Below are positions 18,641-25,592 of a stretch of 30,910 nucleotides of DNA, piece after piece. Origin of the DNA: CAVALG01 sp963656085. Lineage in GTDB: Bacteria > Bacillota > Clostridia > Oscillospirales > Acutalibacteraceae. The stretch is from positions 1 to 30,910 of the forward strand of contig CAVKHV010000014.1 of the NCBI GenBank assembly GCA_963656085.1, given 5' to 3'. The notes below the pieces were generated by a model that was given only the letters and a program-made list of their open reading frames with translations, ran no database searches and was not told where the DNA came from. Numbering within the stretch: the stretch's first letter is position 1; every line of letters begins with the position of its first letter. Both the position numbers and the translations under genes were made by a program.

Positions 18641-18677
18641 AGAGCCTCCGGTTTAGACCGGGGGCTTTGATTTTATA
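18641..18677 (+). terminator. Intrinsic terminator after the surface protein gene
   Basis: A 12-bp stem (18641-18652 with 18657-18668) containing two G-T pairs closes a 4-base TTAG loop. It is followed by a T-rich stretch (GATTTTAT). It ends the long gene run that covers the first 18.6 kb. Confidence 0.85.
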
Positions 18678-18683
18678 TCAATA

Positions 18684-18712
18684 TTGAGGTTCTTCCTTAT
18701 TTCTGATATAAT
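18684..18712 (+). promoter_or_regulatory. SigA-type promoter of the macrodomain gene
   Basis: TTGAGG (18684-18689), a 17-bp spacer and TATAAT (18707-18712) with an extended TG (18704-18705). The 14-mer TTTCTGATATAATA (18700-18713) also occurs in the LexA-like gene promoter (21654-21667), where it forms half of an inverted repeat, so the two promoters may share a regulator. Confidence 0.8.
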
Positions 18713-18760
18713 AAAAGCAATGGGACGATATGAAAAACGAAAGTGAGATAGGATAAGCAT

Positions 18761-19756
18761 ATGCCGCTTCAAATAATACGAAATGATATAACCAAAATCG
18801 AATGTGACGCTATTGTCAATGCCGCTAATTCGACCTTGCTCGGCGGCGGTGGTGTTGATGGGGCTATACACAGAGCCGCAGGAAAAGGATTATTGCTTGA
18901 ATGTATGAAGCTTGGCGGTTGTAAAACCGGTCAGGCGAAAATCACAAAGGGGTATAATTTGCCCTGCAAATATGTAATCCACACTGTCGGTCCGAAGTGG
19001 AAAGGCGGAAATTCCGGTGAACGGGAATTACTTGAATCCTGCTACCGAGAATCGCTCAAATTAGCGTTTGATAATAAATGCGAGATAGTTGCTTTTCCGC
19101 TGATTTCATCGGGCGTATACGGCTACCCGAAGGAAGAAGCCTTACAGGTGGCGGTAAATGAAATCGGCAAGTTCCTTCTCGGTCACGATATGCTTGTATA
19201 CATAGTGGTATTTGACAAGGATTGCTTTCAGGTAAGCAAAAAGTTGATTGCCGATATTACCGAATACATAGACGAATACTATGTCGAAACGCATTATGTC
19301 GGAAGAAGCACTACGCTTCTCACCTATCCGCTTGCCGAAGAATCTGCGTCGTTACCCGATATGGAAATGCCAAAGGCAGCGGCTGCTTTCAGCCTTGATG
19401 ATGCGGTGAATGCGTTGGACGAAAGCTTTTCGCAAATGCTGCTCAGAAAGATTGATGAAAAAGGCTTGTCCGATGCCGAGGTCTACAAAAAAGCCAATGT
19501 TGACCGCAGACTGTTCTCCAAAATTCGATCCGATGTGAATTATAAGACGAGCAAGCCGACCGCTATCGCCTTTGCGATTGCTTTGGAACTGAGCCTTGAT
19601 GAAACAAAAGACTTTTTGATGAAGGCAGGATTTGCTCTGTCTCATAGTAACAAGTTCGATGTGATAATTGAGTATTTCATAAAGAACGGCAACTACAATA
19701 TTTTTGAGATCAACGAAGCCTTGTTTGAGTTTGACCAGCAGCTTCTCGGCGCTTGA
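18761..19756 (+). CDS. Macrodomain (ADP-ribose-binding) protein with C-terminal HTH-like domain
   Basis: This 331-residue protein starts at ATG 18761 behind a weak GGATAAG. Residues 1-165 are a YmdB-type macrodomain: IVNAAN (18-23), GGGGVDGAIHRAAG (28-41), HTVGPKW and ISSGVYGYP (115-123). These match the catalytic loops of enzymes that bind ADP-ribose or deacetylate O-acetyl-ADP-ribose, and remove mono-ADP-ribose in some relatives. Residues 222-331 resemble an XRE-like HTH domain (a DRRLFSKIRSD recognition-helix-like segment and a KPTAIAFAIAL helix), so it may bind DNA. The fusion is known among Bacillota macrodomain proteins; I infer an ADP-ribose-responsive regulatory or detoxifying role. 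It has its own promoter and is followed by a terminator-like hairpin before the vWA gene. Confidence 0.88.
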   Translation: MPLQIIRNDITKIECDAIVNAANSTLLGGGGVDGAIHRAAGKGLLLECMKLGGCKTGQAKITKGYNLPCKYVIHTVGPKWKGGNSGERELLESCYRESLKLAFDNKCEIVAFPLISSGVYGYPKEEALQVAVNEIGKFLLGHDMLVYIVVFDKDCFQVSKKLIADITEYIDEYYVETHYVGRSTTLLTYPLAEESASLPDMEMPKAAAAFSLDDAVNALDESFSQMLLRKIDEKGLSDAEVYKKANVDRRLFSKIRSDVNYKTSKPTAIAFAIALELSLDETKDFLMKAGFALSHSNKFDVIIEYFIKNGNYNIFEINEALFEFDQQLLGA

Positions 19757-19763
19757 TATATAT

Positions 19764-19780
19764 GTCGCATACGATGCGAC
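19764..19780. promoter_or_regulatory. Short perfect inverted repeat downstream of the macrodomain gene
   Basis: GTCGCAT and ATGCGAC (19764-19770 and 19774-19780) surround a 3-base centre. There is no T-run after it, so it looks more like an operator than a terminator. It lies just upstream of a possible -10 box at 19802-19807. Confidence 0.4.
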
Positions 19781-19802
19781 CAAACAGATCCTCTGTATGA
19801 CT

Positions 19803-19850
19803 ATAATGTGATTGTAAGGTTTAAGAAACCCGACAATCACATTATTTTTT
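19803..19850 (+). terminator. Strong hairpin with T-tail between macrodomain and vWA genes
   Basis: A perfect 13-bp stem (19803-19815 with 19833-19845) encloses a second stem GGTTT/AAACC (19818-19822 with 19826-19830) and is followed by six Ts (19845-19850). It looks like the macrodomain gene's terminator. A TATAAT (19802-19807) overlaps its left arm, so it could also serve as a promoter/operator for the vWA gene; no good -35 is visible. The vWA ribosome site CGGAGGTAA follows at once. Confidence 0.75.
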
Positions 19851-19864
19851 CGGAGGTAATCAAA

Positions 19865-20518
19865 ATGGAAAAGGTTAAAAACAATATCACCGAGCTTGTA
19901 TTTATTCTCGACCGCAGCGGTTCAATGGCAGGGCTTGAAAGCGATACGATAGGCGGCTTTAATTCGCTTATTAAAAAGCAGAAAAAGCAGCGCGGAGAAT
20001 GCTTTGTCTCTACGGTTTTGTTCGATAATGTCAGCGAAGTTTTGCACGACAGAGTAAAGCTTTCGGAAATTCCTAAAATGACCGAAAGGGATTATTTTAC
20101 ACGCGGCGCAACGGCGCTGATTGACGCCATCGGCGGCGCTATTCATCATATCGGTAACATTCATAAGTATGCTCGCCCCGAGGATGTTCCGGAGCATACA
20201 ATGTTTGTTATCATCACCGACGGCTATGAAAACGCAAGCCATCGCTATGACAGCGACCAGGTTAAGGCAATGATTGAAAATCAGAAGGAAAAATACAACT
20301 GGGAGTTCCTGTTTATCGGGGCGAACATCGACGCAGTTGAAACCGCAAAGCATTTCGGCATAGATGCGGACAGAGCCGTAGACTATCACGCAGACAGAAA
20401 AGGAACGGCGGTTCTCTATGATACGGTTTCCGAGACTGTTTGCCATATGCGCGCTTCCGCACCGATTTCGTCAGAGTGGAGTAGCGATATCAAGAAGGAT
20501 TTTGAAAGCAGAAAGTGA
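19865..20518 (+). CDS. von Willebrand factor A domain protein
   Basis: I choose ATG 19865 because CGGAGGTAA lies just upstream; the in-frame GTG at 19808 falls inside a terminator stem. The 217-residue protein is essentially one vWA domain. Its MIDAS metal site is intact: D16-R-S18-G-S20, T83 in RGATAL and D119 in ITDGYE. There is no signal peptide or membrane helix, so it is cytosolic, like the small vWA proteins seen near stress, tellurite-resistance or defence genes. It sits between the macrodomain-HTH gene and a WYL regulator, but hairpins and promoters separate the three, so joint function is inferred from gene order only. The vWA call is strong; partner and role are unknown. Confidence 0.88.
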   Translation: MEKVKNNITELVFILDRSGSMAGLESDTIGGFNSLIKKQKKQRGECFVSTVLFDNVSEVLHDRVKLSEIPKMTERDYFTRGATALIDAIGGAIHHIGNIHKYARPEDVPEHTMFVIITDGYENASHRYDSDQVKAMIENQKEKYNWEFLFIGANIDAVETAKHFGIDADRAVDYHADRKGTAVLYDTVSETVCHMRASAPISSEWSSDIKKDFESRK

Positions 20519-20532
20519 GCCGTCTGCCCCCA

Positions 20533-20561
20533 TTGCAGGAAACACAAAAATATGATATAAT
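20533..20561 (+). promoter_or_regulatory. Promoter of the WYL regulator gene
   Basis: TTGCAG (20533-20538), a 17-bp spacer and TATAAT (20556-20561), with an extended TG at 20553-20554. The start codon is about 30 bases beyond the expected transcription start, with a GGAGGG ribosome site in between. Confidence 0.85.
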
Positions 20562-20569
20562 TATCATAT
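20550..20569. promoter_or_regulatory. Perfect inverted repeat over the -10 box of the WYL gene promoter
   Basis: ATATGATA (20550-20557) and TATCATAT (20562-20569) flank TAAT, so the palindrome covers the -10 hexamer completely. A dimeric repressor bound here would block RNA polymerase; autoregulation by the WYL protein is the simplest guess. Confidence 0.65.
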
Positions 20570-20598
20570 AGAACAGACTGAACCGGAGGGCAAGCCGA

Positions 20599-21561
20599 AT
20601 GGCTAAAAAGGACCGAACTTTATATGTACTGAAATATCTGTGGAAGAATACTGATGAGGATCATCCGGCTACCGTGTCGGATATCCTTGCCGCACTTGAA
20701 GCTGAAAATATAAAGGTCGAGCGTCACGCTCTTATGTCGGATATAGAACAGCTTACAGAGTTCGGAATAGATATAGTCTGCGTGAAAAGTTCTCCGAACA
20801 GGTATTTTATAGGTCAGCGCTCATTTGAATTACCGGAACTCAAACTGCTTGTAGATGCGGTGGAATCATCGCGTTTTATCTCGGCTACGCAAAGCGGCAG
20901 CCTTGTCAGCAAGTTGTATGATATGGCAAGCGTACACCAAGCATCGGAATTAAACAGACATCTTTATGTGGACGGCAGAGTGAAAAGCGACAGCAGAACG
21001 CTCTACTATACCGTTGATCTTATTCATAAGGCAATCAATGACCGTAAACGCATACGCTTCAAATACATAGAATACACGGCTGAAAAGAAAAAGGTGTATA
21101 AGCATAACGGCTGCATCTATGAGTTCTCCCCTTATGCAATGCTCTGGCACGATGACAGATATTATGTCCTCGGATATTCCGAACGGCACGAAAAAATCGT
21201 AAAATTCCGTGTTGACCGTATTGCGAAAGCAGAAGCGACGGATATTCCATCGGTAAAAGAGCCTGCGGATTTTGAGCCTGTCGCCTATCTCAAAAGCATT
21301 ATCGCAATGTATGACGGCAAAATGGAAACCGTGCGCTTGAAATGTACCCCGGATATGATGAAGGTAATTATCGACCGCTTCGGAAAAGATGTATTTACAG
21401 AGCCTTGCAATGACGGCTTTGTGGCAGAGGTAAAGGTTTCCGTAAGCCCCACATTCTTCGGTTGGGTATTCGGATTTGCCGGAAAAATAAAGATCACTTC
21501 GCCTCAGCAGGTCGTAAATGAGTATAAATCGGCTTTGGGCAAAGCGCTTGATGAGGTCTGA
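20599..21561 (+). CDS. WYL-domain transcriptional regulator
   Basis: The 320-residue protein has the standard order of the family: an N-terminal HTH_11-type winged helix (about 5-65, KKDRTLYVLKYLW then VSDILAAL), a central WYL domain (about 140-215, with RIRFKYIEY, YAMLWHDDRYYVLGY and KFRVDRI) and a C-terminal WCX domain (about 240-320). WYL proteins are ligand-responsive regulators; some bind nucleic acid or nucleotides and control DNA-damage or defence genes. It has its own promoter with a palindrome over the -10 box and its own terminator, so it is a single-gene unit. The SOS-like cassette starts just downstream. The target genes are unknown; the neighbours on both sides and its own gene are candidates. 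Confidence 0.92.
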   Translation: MAKKDRTLYVLKYLWKNTDEDHPATVSDILAALEAENIKVERHALMSDIEQLTEFGIDIVCVKSSPNRYFIGQRSFELPELKLLVDAVESSRFISATQSGSLVSKLYDMASVHQASELNRHLYVDGRVKSDSRTLYYTVDLIHKAINDRKRIRFKYIEYTAEKKKVYKHNGCIYEFSPYAMLWHDDRYYVLGYSERHEKIVKFRVDRIAKAEATDIPSVKEPADFEPVAYLKSIIAMYDGKMETVRLKCTPDMMKVIIDRFGKDVFTEPCNDGFVAEVKVSVSPTFFGWVFGFAGKIKITSPQQVVNEYKSALGKALDEV

Positions 21562-21595
21562 AAGCCTTGCTTTAAGCCGAACAAAAAGAATTTTC

Positions 21596-21632
21596 AAGAG
21601 AGTTGGTAGAAAAACCTACCAACTCTCTTTTT
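21596..21632 (+). terminator. Intrinsic terminator after the WYL gene
   Basis: A perfect 14-bp stem (21596-21609 with 21616-21629) closes a 6-base A-rich loop and ends in a run of five Ts (21628-21632). It isolates the WYL gene from the SOS-like cassette, whose promoter begins 6 bases later. Confidence 0.92.
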
Positions 21633-21637
21633 GCCTA

Positions 21638-21666
21638 TTGCAATATCTGAAACTTTCTGATATAAT
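21638..21666 (+). promoter_or_regulatory. Promoter of the SOS-like cassette
   Basis: TTGCAA (21638-21643), a 17-bp spacer and TATAAT (21661-21666), with extended TG (21658-21659). Two inverted repeats, one inside the spacer and one just downstream, mark it as repressor-controlled. The tight gene packing after it suggests that it drives the whole cassette to 25546. Confidence 0.85.
21644..21662. promoter_or_regulatory. Upstream operator-like repeat in the LexA-type promoter
   Basis: TATCTGAAA and TTTCTGATA (21644-21652 and 21654-21662) form an inverted repeat around one base, with one mismatch. It lies between -35 and -10 and shares TATC-n-GA half-sites with the downstream repeat. Confidence 0.6.
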
Positions 21667-21670
21667 ACAT

Positions 21671-21697
21671 CTATCCGATACAGATTGTATCAGATAG
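21671..21697. promoter_or_regulatory. Downstream operator-like repeat in the LexA-type promoter
   Basis: CTATCCGATACA (21671-21682) and TGTATCAGATAG (21686-21697) form a 12-bp inverted repeat with one mismatch around a 3-base centre. It covers the expected transcription start. With the upstream repeat it is the likely autoregulatory operator of the LexA-like protein. Confidence 0.75.
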
Positions 21698-21713
21698 AAC
21701 GGAGGACGATAAA

Positions 21714-22322
21714 ATGCGTTCTAAAAACACTGACCTTATGAGTGAAATCAAAAAGTTTGCTGAGGAATACTACCTCGAATATTGGAAGTCCCCCTCCACC
21801 TCCGAAATTGCCGGCGCTGTCGGCGTGACGAGGGCAACAGTATACAGATACTTAAAAGATATGGCTGAGCGCGGAATGATTGATTATGATGGATCTGAAA
21901 TTAAAACCGATGTTACGCGCAAATATACCGATCCCGGGAATAGTGCTGTTATCCTTGACTGCTCTGTTTCCTGCGGTATCGGACTTCCCGAAGAAGAACG
22001 GGTGCTTGAATATGTGAAGCTGCCGAAAACCGTGTTTGGCACGGGCGACCTCTTTCTGCTCAAAGCAAACGGCGATTCTATGGTTGACGCCGGTATTGAG
22101 GACGGCGATTGGATCGTTGTCCGTAAGCAGACGGACGCAAATGAAGGAGATATTGTTGTGGCTCTCTTTGAGGGGCTGAACAATCTGAAATACTTTTATT
22201 GGAATAAGAAAAAGAACTGTGCCGTTCTTCGCTCTGCCAACAAAGCGAAGGGATATAAGGACATTGAGGTTTACGACCTACAAATCCAAGGCGTTGCACA
22301 GAATGTTATCAAAGGACTTTAA
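21714..22322 (+). CDS. LexA-like self-cleaving repressor (S24 family)
   Basis: The 202-residue protein has a LexA-type winged-helix N-terminus (about 5-65, with STSEIAGAVGVTRATVYRYL) and an S24 peptidase domain. The cleavage site is C87-G88, the Cys-Gly form used by UmuD and phage repressors rather than the Ala-Gly of classical LexA. The nucleophile S122 lies in GDSMVDAGIEDGDW, and K159 in NNLKYF is the likely general base. On DNA damage, RecA filaments should stimulate self-cleavage and lift repression. ATG 21714 is preceded by GGAGG (21701-21705). Two inverted repeats overlap its promoter. It heads the cassette with ImmA/IrrE, polymerase and YolD genes, so it is probably a dedicated repressor of this cassette, not the chromosomal LexA (inference). 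Confidence 0.92.
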   Translation: MRSKNTDLMSEIKKFAEEYYLEYWKSPSTSEIAGAVGVTRATVYRYLKDMAERGMIDYDGSEIKTDVTRKYTDPGNSAVILDCSVSCGIGLPEEERVLEYVKLPKTVFGTGDLFLLKANGDSMVDAGIEDGDWIVVRKQTDANEGDIVVALFEGLNNLKYFYWNKKKNCAVLRSANKAKGYKDIEVYDLQIQGVAQNVIKGL

Positions 22323-22345
22323 GCTGTAAACGGGAGGTGCTGACC

Positions 22346-22591
22346 TTGGAAAAGGTATATGTCAATGTAGATTATCAGGTGCTCGTCGGCGGCGCAATAA
22401 AGCCGGTACGGATTTATTGGCACGACGGCAGAGCCTTTGATATCCGAAAAACGCTTCACTGCTGCACCTCCGAAGATGAGTATGAAGGAATTCGCTACAC
22501 GGTGTTAATCGGATGTGCGGAAAAATATCTATATCGAATCGGCGGCAAATGGTATGTTGAGCCGATTCAGACGGAGGTGGACACAGGTTGA
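22346..22591 (+). CDS. Small SOS-cassette protein of unknown function
   Basis: I use TTG 22346, 8 bases after GGGAGG (22332-22337); the GTG at 22337 lies in the ribosome site itself. The 81-residue product is rich in aromatic and beta-forming residues (RIYWHDGRAFDI, a CC pair, KWYVEPI) and probably forms one small beta domain. The RIYWHDGR pattern recalls DUF6504-like proteins next to translesion polymerases in actinobacteria; this is a resemblance only. Its stop overlaps the TTG start of the protease gene (TTGA), so translation is coupled and a role in the damage response is likely. No known motif establishes function. Confidence 0.7.
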   Translation: MEKVYVNVDYQVLVGGAIKPVRIYWHDGRAFDIRKTLHCCTSEDEYEGIRYTVLIGCAEKYLYRIGGKWYVEPIQTEVDTG

Positions 22592-23310
22592 GAAGCTATA
22601 TCTCATTCGGAGAACTTGAAGAACTCGGCGAAACAATCGTAAGAGAGTATCTTCGAAAGACCAAACGCTATAACGCCCTATGCGTGGATATAGAAGGTTT
22701 GGTTACGGATTATTTGGGACTTACCGTAATTTACGAAAACATTGCGGAAGATGATCCAAACAAGATAGCCTTTCTTTCCAACGGAAAGCGACCATTGTGG
22801 GTTTCCCGTAACGAGGAACGAATACAGGTTGTGTTTCCGAAAGGAACGGTTGTTATGGACAAGGTATTGCTCCACGAAAACGAAAGCAGCCGACGCAGAT
22901 TTACACTCGGACATGAGGGTGCGCACAGCGTTATTGCGAAACAAAATCCTATGCAGGATGTCGGGTGTTTTCATAACGAATTTGATCCCGAGCGAGTGTA
23001 TACAATAAAAGAGCAAAAGGAATTGATGTCTTTTTCCGAAACGCAAGCCGACAGGCTTTCGTCGGTTTTTCTTATGCCCCGGTTTATTTTGCGAAAGGTT
23101 ATGAAAAAGTACAAATGCGAGAATGGATTGCCCGTATACGGTTGGAATGTCTTTGCCCCGGAGGACAAGCTGAAGCTTCGTAAAATGGCAGACTGTATGG
23201 GCGTATCCTTTCAGGCTTTGGTTATACGGCTTAAAACATTGGGGCTTCTGATGCCCCGCGATCTGACCGTATACTTGGAGAACGATTTGCAGCTCGGAGG
23301 TGCGAAATGA
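22588..23310 (+). CDS. ImmA/IrrE-family metallo-endopeptidase
   Basis: The 240-residue protein starts at TTG 22588, 10 bases after GGAGG (22573-22577). The zinc peptidase motif is H109-E-G-A-H113 in FTLGHEGAHSV, with E151 or D155 in ETQADRLSSVFLMP as the probable third ligand, the usual ImmA/IrrE layout. Such enzymes cut repressors (ImmA of ICEBs1) or activate damage responses (IrrE with DdrO). There is no N-terminal HTH, so it needs a partner, most simply the LexA-like repressor at 21714 or a host repressor (inference). It is translationally coupled on both sides: TTGA upstream and ATGA with the zinc-ribbon gene downstream. Confidence 0.9.
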   Translation: MRSYISFGELEELGETIVREYLRKTKRYNALCVDIEGLVTDYLGLTVIYENIAEDDPNKIAFLSNGKRPLWVSRNEERIQVVFPKGTVVMDKVLLHENESSRRRFTLGHEGAHSVIAKQNPMQDVGCFHNEFDPERVYTIKEQKELMSFSETQADRLSSVFLMPRFILRKVMKKYKCENGLPVYGWNVFAPEDKLKLRKMADCMGVSFQALVIRLKTLGLLMPRDLTVYLENDLQLGGAK

Positions 23311-23594
23311 CCGGAGAGATTTTATATGACAGCAGATACGGTCAACTCACACCCGAGGTTGCCGAAAAGATACGGAAATCCCGTGAAGAAGTAAAAAAAC
23401 TGAAAAGCAGGACGCTGCGATGTCCCGTCTGCGGCTTTCGCCTTGAAGAAATATACGAGCTGACAAGCGGATATGTTCAGGTCAAATGCCGCAAATGCAA
23501 ATTGGAAGAACCGCTGAACCTTGCTTATTTCAGAAGAATAAAGAAAAGCGTCTTAGTAATAAACCCGTATATCATCGGGAAAATTAAAAGATAA
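23307..23594 (+). CDS. Small zinc-ribbon protein of the SOS-like cassette
   Basis: The 95-residue protein begins at ATG 23307, overlapping the protease stop (ATGA), with GGAGG at 23297-23301. Residues 1-36 are a charged helix. Two Cys-x2-Cys pairs, CPVC and CRKC, about 25 residues apart, make a zinc ribbon (about 38-70). A basic C-terminus ends in GKIKR. The ribbon resembles Com-like and other nucleic-acid-binding ribbons carried by phages and mobile elements. It lies 18 bases before the Y-family polymerase and may assist it or bind its transcript (inference). I do not recognise a specific family. Confidence 0.75.
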   Translation: MTGEILYDSRYGQLTPEVAEKIRKSREEVKKLKSRTLRCPVCGFRLEEIYELTSGYVQVKCRKCKLEEPLNLAYFRRIKKSVLVINPYIIGKIKR

Positions 23595-23612
23595 GGAAAC
23601 GGAGGTATAAAA

Positions 23613-25115
23613 GTGGACAGAACCTATCTTTGCATTGACTTAAAAAGCTTTTATGCCTCCGTTGAGTGTGTGACGCGCGGGCTTGATCCGTTGACGACCA
23701 ATCTTGTGGTTGCGGATGTCGGCAGGACCGAGAAAACCATCTGCCTTGCGGTTACGCCGTCGCTGAAAGCCTACGGCATCCCCGGCAGAGCAAGACTGTT
23801 TGAGGTTATCCAAAAGGTTGAGCAAATCAATCGGCAGCGCAAATACAATGCACCGCGTCATAAACTCGATTGCGAATCGTATAACGCCGTTGAACTTGAA
23901 AGAAACCCGTCCCTGGCTCTCAGTTATATTGCCGCACCGCCGAGAATGGCTTACTATATGGAATACAGCACTCGGATTTATAATATCTATCTCAAATACA
24001 TTGCTCCAGAGGATATCCATGTGTATTCCATAGACGAGGTGTTCATTGATCTTACGCATTATCTTTCAACTTACAAATGCACCGCGAGAGAACTCGCACG
24101 GACAATGATAAAGGATGTGCTTGCAACCACCGGCATTACCGCAACGGCAGGCATCGGAACGAATATGTACCTTGCCAAAATCGCAATGGATATCACCGCA
24201 AAGAAAATGCCTGCCGACGAGAACGGTGTCCGTATTGCCGAACTTGATGAGATGTCATACCGCAAAGAACTCTGGACGCATAAGCCGCTGACTGACTTTT
24301 GGATGCTCGGCAGCGGTATTGCCAAAAAGCTTGAAGCGAACTATATGTATACTATGGGCGATGTTGCCCGTTGTTCGCATTATGACGAGGCAAAGCTGTT
24401 TAAGCTGTTCGGCGTTAATGCGGAACTGATTATCGACCGCGCTTGGGGTTGGGAGCCGACAACTATTGCCGATATAAAGGCATATAAGCCGTCCTCTAAC
24501 AGTTTAAGCGTGGGACAGGTTCTCAAATGTCCGTATAATTACGAAAAGACAAAGCTGATTGTCCGCGAAATGATTGACCAACATGTGCTTGACCTTGTGG
24601 ATAAGGGACTCGTAACAGATCAGATTGTGCTCGATATCGGGTATGATATAGAGAATCTGACCGATCCGAAAATCAGCGCAAGGTATCACGGAGAGGTCAC
24701 AACCGACCGTTATGGGCGCAAAGTACCGAAACACGCGCACGGAACGGCAAATTTAGAGAAAAAGACATCGTCATCGCATATCATAACAGAAGCGACGATG
24801 AACCTGTTTGACCGCATTATAAACAAGGATTTGCTTGTTCGCCGTATTACGGTTGCAACCTGCAAGCTCGTCAGAGAAAGCGATGTAAAAAACGAAACCG
24901 TTGCCGAGCAAATATCGCTTTTCGATGATCCTGTTGAAAAGGAAAAAAGAGAGCAAGCCGAAAGGCAGGCTCTTGAACACGAGAAGCAAATGCAGAAAAC
25001 GATTATCGGCATAAAAAAGCGATTCGGCAAGAACGCTATTCTGAAAGGTATGAACTTTCAGGAGGGTGCGACAGCCCGAGAACGCAACGAACAGGTCGGA
25101 GGTCATAAGGCGTGA
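23613..25115 (+). CDS. Y-family translesion DNA polymerase (UmuC/YqjW-UvrX-like)
   Basis: GTG 23613 follows GGAGG at a good distance. The 500-residue product has the Y-family palm: CIDLKSFYASVE with D9, Y14 as likely steric gate, and YSIDEVFID with D141-E142, so all three metal-binding acidic residues are present. The thumb/HhH region (about 215-260) and little finger follow. Near the C-terminus Q433-I-S-L-F437 fits the beta-clamp-binding consensus QxxLF, followed by a long charged helix (about 440-465). It belongs to the Gram-positive UmuC-type group often carried with YolD on plasmids, phages and ICEs. It replicates past damaged bases at the cost of mutation. Placed under the LexA-like repressor, it should be damage-induced. 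Confidence 0.95.
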   Translation: MDRTYLCIDLKSFYASVECVTRGLDPLTTNLVVADVGRTEKTICLAVTPSLKAYGIPGRARLFEVIQKVEQINRQRKYNAPRHKLDCESYNAVELERNPSLALSYIAAPPRMAYYMEYSTRIYNIYLKYIAPEDIHVYSIDEVFIDLTHYLSTYKCTARELARTMIKDVLATTGITATAGIGTNMYLAKIAMDITAKKMPADENGVRIAELDEMSYRKELWTHKPLTDFWMLGSGIAKKLEANYMYTMGDVARCSHYDEAKLFKLFGVNAELIIDRAWGWEPTTIADIKAYKPSSNSLSVGQVLKCPYNYEKTKLIVREMIDQHVLDLVDKGLVTDQIVLDIGYDIENLTDPKISARYHGEVTTDRYGRKVPKHAHGTANLEKKTSSSHIITEATMNLFDRIINKDLLVRRITVATCKLVRESDVKNETVAEQISLFDDPVEKEKREQAERQALEHEKQMQKTIIGIKKRFGKNAILKGMNFQEGATARERNEQVGGHKA

Positions 25116-25546
25116 GCGAAAAAGCAGAAGAACTGTATGCGGATATAATAAATCTTCCGCATCACGAGCTGACAACACGGCAGCGTATGCCGCGAATAAA
25201 CCGTGCTGCGTCCTTTTCTCCGTTTGCGGCGCTGACCGGATATGACGATCAGGTAAAGGAAGCCGGACGGCTGACGGACGAGCGTATAGAGCTTGATGAC
25301 GGCACGATAAGTACACTGAATGATAAGCTGAACTACGCCGTTTCGCTATCCGATGAGCAGCCGGAAATATCCGTGACCTACTTCAAGCCGGACAGTAAAA
25401 AGAACGGCGGAGAGTATGTGACGCATACCGGAGTAATCAAGCGTGTTGACGAATATGAGCGCAAGCTGATATTCACCGATAAAACCGTAATTTCGATAGA
25501 TGATATCTACGGAATCGACGGTGAAATATTTAACGGCTTATATTGA
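25112..25546 (+). CDS. YolD-like protein
   Basis: The 144-residue protein starts at GTG 25112, overlapping the polymerase stop (GTGA), with an AAGG-type site just upstream. It has the YolD signature block RASFSPFAALTGYDD and a C-terminal beta region ending in the IDDIYGIDGE segment. YolD-like proteins are regularly encoded next to UvrX-type polymerases in Bacillota; they are thought to replace UmuD as partner of that polymerase, although the mechanism is not settled. It is the last gene of the cassette and is followed by a strong hairpin terminator. Confidence 0.9.
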   Translation: MSEKAEELYADIINLPHHELTTRQRMPRINRAASFSPFAALTGYDDQVKEAGRLTDERIELDDGTISTLNDKLNYAVSLSDEQPEISVTYFKPDSKKNGGEYVTHTGVIKRVDEYERKLIFTDKTVISIDDIYGIDGEIFNGLY

Positions 25547-25592
25547 AGCCGAAAACAACTGAATAACTGACTTTAATTCGTGCAAGCAGAGC

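Noticed and set aside
19808..19864. GTG 19808 as start of the vWA protein
   Set aside because: It falls in the stem of a hairpin with a T-tail and has no ribosome site; ATG 19865 follows GGAGG.
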